The position numbers were made by a program, and so were the translations under genes. A stretch of 11,390 nucleotides of DNA from JBGTKH01 sp041744735 (GTDB lineage Bacteria; Planctomycetota; Planctomycetia; Pirellulales; Pirellulaceae), in assembly GCA_041744735.1 (NCBI GenBank), contig JBGTKH010000545.1, positions 1 to 11,390 of the forward strand. Reading direction: 5' to 3'. Positions 7,004-11,390 of the stretch are shown piece by piece. The notes under the pieces are model-generated. The model ran no database searches, was not told where the DNA came from, and saw only the letters and a list, made by a program, of their open reading frames with translations. How positions within the stretch are numbered: the stretch's first letter is position 1; each line of letters opens with the position of its first letter.

Positions 7004-9493
7004 ATGACAGGCGCAGTCAAATCACCAGCCGGAACTGGCCGGCGCGCGTCGCTTTGGGTGTGTGCGATGTTTGCGATTCTGGCCATCGCGCCGCGGTCTC
7101 CCGCTCGGGCCACAGAGCCGCAGGAGCTAACTTCGTCGCTCGATTCGCCGGCGAAACAGTACGACGACCAAATTCACCCGATTCTTACGCGACACTGCTT
7201 CGAATGCCATGGGATTGAGAAGCCGAAAGGCGACCTCCGATTGGATCATCTCGCGTACGACTTCGCAGATGATGCCAGCCGCGAAACTTGGCTGGCCGTT
7301 CTCAAGCGAGTCGAAAACGGCGAGATGCCGCCGAAGTCGAAACCGCGCCCGCCGGAGAATGAAGTTCGGGCGCTCTCCGATTGGATCAACGGCAGCGTGC
7401 AGGCGGCCGACGCCGCGCGGCGCGCGACCGAGGGCCGTGTTGTCGTGCGGCGGCTGAATCGCGTCGAGTATGAAAACACCGTGCGCGACTTGCTCGGAGT
7501 TGCTGTCGATTTGAAAGACCTGCTGCCGCTCGATAGTTCGGCCCACGGTTTCGATAACGTGGGCGACGCGCTGCACACCTCGTCTTTCTTGATGGAACGT
7601 TATCTCGAAGCGGCCGACACGGCCTTAAACGTGGCGATTGCCAACGGGCCTCAGCCGCCGTTGATCAAGAAACGCTACAGTCTTCAGGAAAGTCACCAGG
7701 TCAGATCAACTGGCGAGAAGGTATTCCGCAAGTCCGACGATGGCCGCGTGGTGCTGTTCAGTTCGTCGGCGTGGCAGGCGGTCTCGCTGACTCCGTTCTA
7801 TCCGCCGGACCGTGGCCATTACCGCTTCCGCATCTCTGCCTCGGGCATTCAAAGTTCCGGCAAACCGGTGACGTACCGCGTCGACGCAGGACTGATGCTG
7901 ATGACGGGCAAGCCGCACTTAGTCGGCTACTTCGACGCGCCCGTCGATGTGCCGAGCATCGTTGAATTCGTCGATCGTTTGGAACCAAGGAACACGATTC
8001 GCATTCTGCCCTACGGCCTAGCGTCGGCTCAAACCGTCAACAAGATCGGAGCCGACACCTACGACGGGCCGGGGCTGGCTATCGATTGGGTCGAGGTGGA
8101 AGGGCCGCTGCACGACACGTGGCCGCCGGAGAGTCACCGCCGCATCTTTGGCGACATGGCACAGGCGCCAGCGCCGATTTACAACCATCGCGACCGTGTC
8201 GAGGTCATCTCCAACGATTCGCTGGCCGATGCCGACCGTATTCTTCGTAACTTCGCCCGCCGCGCATTTCGGCGGCCGGTGACAGACGCCGATGTCAGGC
8301 CGCTGGTCGCGTTGGTTGAGGCCAAACTGGACGAGGGACGTTCATTCGAGCAAGCCGTTCGCGTCGGCCTGACGGCGGTCATGATGTCGCCGGATTTTCT
8401 GTTTCTTCGCGAGCAGTCCGGCAAGCTCGACAACTTTGCCCTGGCCAGCCGGCTGTCTTATTTCCTCTGGAGCACCATGCCCGATGAAGAATTGCTCACG
8501 CTCGCCGAGCAGGGAAAGTTGAATCGGCCGGAAACACTGCACGCGCAGGTCGAGCGAATGCTGAACGATCCGAAAGCGGCGGCCTTCACGGAAAACTTCG
8601 TCGGCCAGTGGCTCGGGCTGCGTGACATCGACTTCACGATGCCCAGCCACATTCTGCACCCCGAATTCGACGACATGCTGAAAGCCTCGATGGTGCGGGA
8701 GACGGAACTGTTCTTCGCTGAAGTTTTGAAAGACGACCTGAGTCTCACGAACTTCATCGCCTCCGACTTCACGATGCTCAACGGCCGGCTGGCCAGGCAC
8801 TACGGCATCGCCGGCGTAGACGGCTGGCAGTTTCGCAAGACGCTGCTGCCGCCGGATAGTCATCGCGGCGGCGTGCTGACGATGGCCAGTGTGCTGAAGG
8901 TCACGGCCAACGGCACCAGCACCTCGCCCGTCATGCGTGGAGCGTGGGTGTTAGATCGCATCCTCGGCACTCCCCCGCCCCCGCCGCCGGAAAATGTTTC
9001 CGCGCTCGAGCCCGATACGCGCGGCACTTCGACCATCCGCGAGCAACTGGCCAAACATCGGCAGATCGAGTCGTGCGCGACGTGCCACGTAAAGATCGAC
9101 CCGCCGGGGTTCGCCTTGGAGAGTTTCGACGTCATCGGCGGCTGGCGGGACAACTATAGGATTTCCGGTTGGAGAAGTGATGCCCAGGAAGTGATCCTCG
9201 ACGGCCGCAAGATGCCGTATTACCGCGGCTCGCGGGTCGACCCGGCGGACGTCATGTCGGACGGACGCGCGTTCCAAAACATCGACGAGTTCAAACAACT
9301 GCTGCTGGCCGACAAAGACCAGTTCGCTCGCGCTCTGACGACAAAGCTGGTCACCTACGCCACCGGTGCCGCTCCGGGGCCGGCCGGTCAGCAGCATGTC
9401 GAAACCATCGTCGCCAATGCCCGCGCGAAGGACTACGGTTTCCGGTCGCTTGTTCACGAGGTTGTCCAGAGTGAATTATTCCAAACGAAGTGA
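7004..9493 (+). CDS. Secreted planctomycete dihaem protein with DUF1587/1595/1592/1588/1585 domains
   Basis: Planctomycete-typical extracytoplasmic protein of 829 residues; biochemical role unknown, probably redox or polymer related. GGAG at 6991-6994 supports the ATG at 7004. A signal peptide covers residues 1-36 (hydrophobic 15-29, cleavage likely after ARA). Next come a planctomycete cytochrome c domain (CxxCH at 65-69, MPP at 108-110), DUF1587 (about 147-210, NRVEYENTVRDLLGV), a beta-rich insert resembling a carbohydrate-binding module (about 225-370), DUF1595 (about 410-465, FARRAFRRPVTDADV), DUF1592 (about 475-605, RLSYFLWSTMPDEEL), DUF1588 (about 615-715) with a second CxxCH at 691-695 and a proline run at 657-662, and DUF1585 (about 745-826). 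Both haem motifs are intact, so holoprotein formation needs the cytochrome c maturation system. Its usual partner, a DUF1552 gene, follows but is separated by an inserted cassette. Confidence 0.93.
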   Translation: MTGAVKSPAGTGRRASLWVCAMFAILAIAPRSPARATEPQELTSSLDSPAKQYDDQIHPILTRHCFECHGIEKPKGDLRLDHLAYDFADDASRETWLAVLKRVENGEMPPKSKPRPPENEVRALSDWINGSVQAADAARRATEGRVVVRRLNRVEYENTVRDLLGVAVDLKDLLPLDSSAHGFDNVGDALHTSSFLMERYLEAADTALNVAIANGPQPPLIKKRYSLQESHQVRSTGEKVFRKSDDGRVVLFSSSAWQAVSLTPFYPPDRGHYRFRISASGIQSSGKPVTYRVDAGLMLMTGKPHLVGYFDAPVDVPSIVEFVDRLEPRNTIRILPYGLASAQTVNKIGADTYDGPGLAIDWVEVEGPLHDTWPPESHRRIFGDMAQAPAPIYNHRDRVEVISNDSLADADRILRNFARRAFRRPVTDADVRPLVALVEAKLDEGRSFEQAVRVGLTAVMMSPDFLFLREQSGKLDNFALASRLSYFLWSTMPDEELLTLAEQGKLNRPETLHAQVERMLNDPKAAAFTENFVGQWLGLRDIDFTMPSHILHPEFDDMLKASMVRETELFFAEVLKDDLSLTNFIASDFTMLNGRLARHYGIAGVDGWQFRKTLLPPDSHRGGVLTMASVLKVTANGTSTSPVMRGAWVLDRILGTPPPPPPENVSALEPDTRGTSTIREQLAKHRQIESCATCHVKIDPPGFALESFDVIGGWRDNYRISGWRSDAQEVILDGRKMPYYRGSRVDPADVMSDGRAFQNIDEFKQLLLADKDQFARALTTKLVTYATGAAPGPAGQQHVETIVANARAKDYGFRSLVHEVVQSELFQTK

Positions 9494-9498
9494 ATCAC

Positions 9499-9506
9499 GG
9501 AGGTGA
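9499..9506 (+). promoter_or_regulatory. Near-perfect Shine-Dalgarno with no gene behind it
   Basis: GGAGGTGA lies six bases after the DUF1592 stop codon and directly abuts the hairpin at 9508. The nearest real start is the ORF at 9590, 83 bases away across the hairpin. It may be the former ribosome binding site of the DUF1552 gene, left behind when the cassette arrived. This is inferred from position. Confidence 0.4.
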
Positions 9507-9507
9507 A

Positions 9508-9577
9508 GGCAGAAAAATGGGGGTAGAAAAATAAGAAAACTCCGATCGCCCCATTTTTCTACCCCCATTTTTCTGCC
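9508..9577. repeat. Hairpin repeat, family 2 copy 1 (left boundary of cassette)
   Basis: Perfect 25-base inverted repeat, arms 9508-9532 and 9553-9577, with a 20-base loop containing CGATCGC. The arms begin GGCAGAAAAATGGGGG and end in CTGCC. A diverged copy with a similar loop lies at 10086-10158 in the same orientation. The ATG of the small ORF follows 13 bases later. AT-rich arms set it apart from the surrounding GC-rich sequence. Confidence 0.9.
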
Positions 9578-9589
9578 ATTCTCCCACGC

Positions 9590-9964
9590 ATGCCCATCCA
9601 AACCCAATTCCCGCTGCAGCCAATGAATCGCGAAGACTTCGGCCACCTCTCGTTCGACGTGATGAGGGACCTGTTCCTAATCCACAACGAGATGGGTCGG
9701 TTCTTCGAAGAGACCATCTACAAGCGGGCGTTGGATGCGGTTCGTAGTGATGTTTCATTGGAAGTGTGGATCGACGTGACGCACGGCAGCTTCAGCAAGC
9801 GACATTATATGGATGTCGTCGTCCAGTGTGGCGGCGTGTTTGAGATCAAGGCGACGGATGTTCTCACACCTCGACATCGGAGCCAGCTCCTGCACTATCT
9901 AATGCTGGCGGACCTATGGCATGGGATGTTGGTAAACAGGTTGCCTTCAAGCTCACGGCTTTAG
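9590..9964 (+). CDS. GxxExxY-type protein (PD-(D/E)XK nuclease fold), probably a truncated long form
   Basis: A 124-residue protein of the GxxExxY group, which Pfam places in the PD-(D/E)XK nuclease superfamily; no function is established for the group. The motif region is HNEMGRFFEETIY (32-44), somewhat divergent from the GxxExxY consensus. Candidate catalytic residues are all present: E34, D75 in YMDVVV, and E85-x-K87 in FEIKA, followed by Q99 in SQLLHYL. The length fits the short members of the group, but the N-terminus (MPIQTQF, DFGHLSFDVM) and the FSKRHYMD segment look more like the longer planctomycete version of about 250 residues. The frame ends abruptly after GMLVN, where the long form would continue. 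There is no Shine-Dalgarno before the ATG, which lies 13 bases after a hairpin. It could be expressed as a short nuclease-like protein or be a decaying gene. Confidence 0.68.
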   Translation: MPIQTQFPLQPMNREDFGHLSFDVMRDLFLIHNEMGRFFEETIYKRALDAVRSDVSLEVWIDVTHGSFSKRHYMDVVVQCGGVFEIKATDVLTPRHRSQLLHYLMLADLWHGMLVNRLPSSSRL

Positions 9965-10098
9965 AAGACGCCGACAGTCAAATGCGCCATTTGGCGCATG
10001 CGCGACGGCTCGTGAATCATGTGGATTTGGATGCTTTGCTGTGCGCGAATGTTGCTAGGCATTGCGTTACGTTTACAACCGTGATGGCAGAAAGATGA
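9916..10098 (+). pseudogene. Probable C-terminal remnant of the same long GxxExxY gene, other frame
   Basis: A 60-codon open stretch overlaps the end of the 9590 ORF in another frame. Its segments VAFKLTALEDAD, HLAHARRLVNHVDLDAL and ARHCVTFTTV resemble, from memory, the C-terminal end of the long planctomycete GxxExxY proteins. The middle of the protein (roughly 100 residues or more) appears to be missing, with the junction near 9925-9945. I read this as an internal deletion with a frame change. Its stop codon (10096-10098) lies inside the left arm of the second hairpin. The initial ATG is not a credible independent start. Confidence 0.42.
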
Positions 10099-10158
10099 GG
10101 GTAGAAAAATGAAGACGAAATTGGATCGCTCTCATTTTTCTACCCCAATTTTTCTGCC
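10086..10158. repeat. Hairpin repeat, family 2 copy 2 (right boundary of cassette)
   Basis: Inverted repeat with arms 10086-10110 and 10134-10158, 22 of 25 positions complementary and two more pairs further inside. The loop contains GGATCGCTC, similar to copy 1 at 9508-9577, so the two are homologous and in the same orientation. It ends 23 bases before the DUF1552 start codon. Confidence 0.87.
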
Positions 10159-10181
10159 TTAAAATGAATGAGAGATAGACG

Positions 10182-11390
10182 ATGAAGCCATCACCCCGAC
10201 GTCAATTCCTCCGTGCGGCCGGCGTCACGCTGGCACTGCCGGTGTTGGACTACTGTTTGCCGCGAGTCACGGCCGGCGAGACGGCCGCGCCGCGCCGCAT
10301 GGTTTGCATCTGCACGCCGCTGGGTGTGCATCCGCCTTTTTTCTTTCCGCAGCAAACGGGCAAGGACTACGAACCCTCGCCCTACTTGGAACTGGTCAAA
10401 GAGTTTCGCAATGACTTCACGGTCATATCCGGATTGGCTCATCCGGATGTGGGTTCGAGCCACGATTCCATTTTCAGCTTCCTGACCGCTGCTCCGCATC
10501 CGGAGATTCGAGCCGGCTTCCGCAACAGCATTTCGATCGACCAGTTTGCCGCCGAACACATCGGCAGCCAGACGCGGTTTCCCAGCCTGTCGCTGTCGGC
10601 CGAGGGCTTTGGATTGTCGTGGACTCGCAGCGGCGCCCTCGTGCCGCCCGATCTATATCCGGCATCGGTATTCGCTCGGCTGTTCCTCGACGGTCGTCCT
10701 GACGAAGTGCAAGCCCAAGCGCGGCGCCTGCGAGACGGCCTGAGCATCCTCGACACGGTCGGCCAGCAGGCCAAATCGCTTCAGCCCGCGCTCGGCTCGC
10801 GCGACCGGGAGAAGATGGACGAATACTTCACCAGCGTCCGCGAACTTGAACGGCGGATGGTGACGGCTGATGAATGGTCGAAGAAACCCAAACCGCACGT
10901 CGACGCCAAACAACCGCAGAACAACATGAACTCGGCCGACCTGATCGGCAAGACTCGATTGTTGTTCGACCTGACTCACCTTGCTCTGCAAACCGATTCG
11001 ACGCGGCTCGTCTCCATGCTTCTCTTGGGCACCAGCCTCGTGCCGCCGATCCCCGGCGTGTCGCTGGGTCATCACGACCTGTCGCATCACGGCCAGGACC
11101 CGGGCAAGATCACACAGCTCAAGACGGTCGAGTTGGAAAAAATGAAGACCGTGCAAGAGTTCTTGGCGAAACTCAAATACACAGAAGAACAAGGCCAGAG
11201 CCTGCTCGACCGCACGATGGTGTTCTTCAGCAGCAACCTGGGCAACGCCAGCAATCACTCGACCAGAAATCTGCCCGTCCTGCTGGCCGGCGGTGGATTC
11301 AAGCACGGCCAACATCTGGCCTTCAATCCAAGCAGCCCGCCGCCACTGTCGAATCTCTACGTTACCATGCTCCAGCGGCTGGGCATCGAC
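10182..11390 (+). CDS. DUF1552 (HxxSHH) protein with twin-arginine leader (3' end cut off)
   Basis: Planctomycete-typical protein of unknown function, the usual partner of the DUF1592-family gene upstream. The ATG at 10182 opens a frame of 403 codons that runs off the window. The N-terminus SPRRQFLRAAGVTLALPVLD (residues 4-23) is a twin-arginine signal, implying export in folded form. The family signature HxxSHH is at H298-D-L-S301-H302-H303, and an earlier histidine-bearing stretch SGLAHPDVGSSHDS covers about 85-98; such residues could bind metal, but that is inference. The charged stretch 205-245 (DREKMDEYFTSVRELERRM) suggests helices. A family member is about 430-460 residues, so only a short tail is missing. 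Upstream only a weak GAGAG is present as a ribosome binding site, possibly because the inserted cassette displaced the original one. Confidence 0.9.
   Translation, partial: MKPSPRRQFLRAAGVTLALPVLDYCLPRVTAGETAAPRRMVCICTPLGVHPPFFFPQQTGKDYEPSPYLELVKEFRNDFTVISGLAHPDVGSSHDSIFSFLTAAPHPEIRAGFRNSISIDQFAAEHIGSQTRFPSLSLSAEGFGLSWTRSGALVPPDLYPASVFARLFLDGRPDEVQAQARRLRDGLSILDTVGQQAKSLQPALGSRDREKMDEYFTSVRELERRMVTADEWSKKPKPHVDAKQPQNNMNSADLIGKTRLLFDLTHLALQTDSTRLVSMLLLGTSLVPPIPGVSLGHHDLSHHGQDPGKITQLKTVELEKMKTVQEFLAKLKYTEEQGQSLLDRTMVFFSSNLGNASNHSTRNLPVLLAGGGFKHGQHLAFNPSSPPPLSNLYVTMLQRLGID

Noticed and set aside
9508..10158. CRISPR array or simple rho-independent terminators as explanation of the hairpin repeats
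   Set aside because: Only two copies separated by a gene, each itself a long palindrome with a conserved loop, and with no U-run beyond the arms; not an array, and more than a terminator.

Overview
The window looks like a GC-rich chromosomal segment of a planctomycete, possibly Pirellulales-like, though the order is only a guess. The strongest evidence is the pair of planctomycete-typical genes in the right half: a large secreted DUF1592-family protein with two haem c motifs (7004-9493) and a DUF1552 'HxxSHH' protein with a twin-arginine leader (10182 to the window end). Two dispersed palindromic repeat families in the gaps between genes fit the same picture.

Left part (1-4310, plus strand). 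The window opens inside an NrnA-type DHH/DHHA1 phosphoesterase. After a 103-base gap with a strong Shine-Dalgarno comes a two-gene quinol oxidase unit: a Rieske iron-sulfur protein overlaps (ATGA) a 909-residue cytochrome b. The cytochrome b part has a seven-helix b6 + subunit IV layout. It is fused in frame to four CxxCH haem c motifs arranged as two copies of a dihaem module. No separate cytochrome c1 gene is visible, so the fused haems probably take its place as electron acceptor from the Rieske protein.

Middle part (4311-7003). A long palindromic repeat lies in the convergent gap before a minus-strand class III aminotransferase resembling AGXT2. That gene diverges from a membrane-anchored or exported methionine sulfoxide reductase MsrA. 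A second copy of the same palindrome family, with different outer arms, follows msrA.

Right part (7004-11390, plus strand). The DUF1592 and DUF1552 genes normally sit next to each other. Here they are separated by a roughly 650-base cassette. The cassette holds a small GxxExxY-type ORF (PD-(D/E)XK nuclease fold, catalytic D-E-K residues retained) and what looks like a detached C-terminal remnant of a longer member of that family. It is bounded on both sides by homologous hairpin repeats of a second family. This hairpin-bounded, nuclease-like cassette and the cytochrome b-tetrahaem fusion are the two most interesting items. I saw no tRNA, rRNA, CRISPR array or recognisable transposase.
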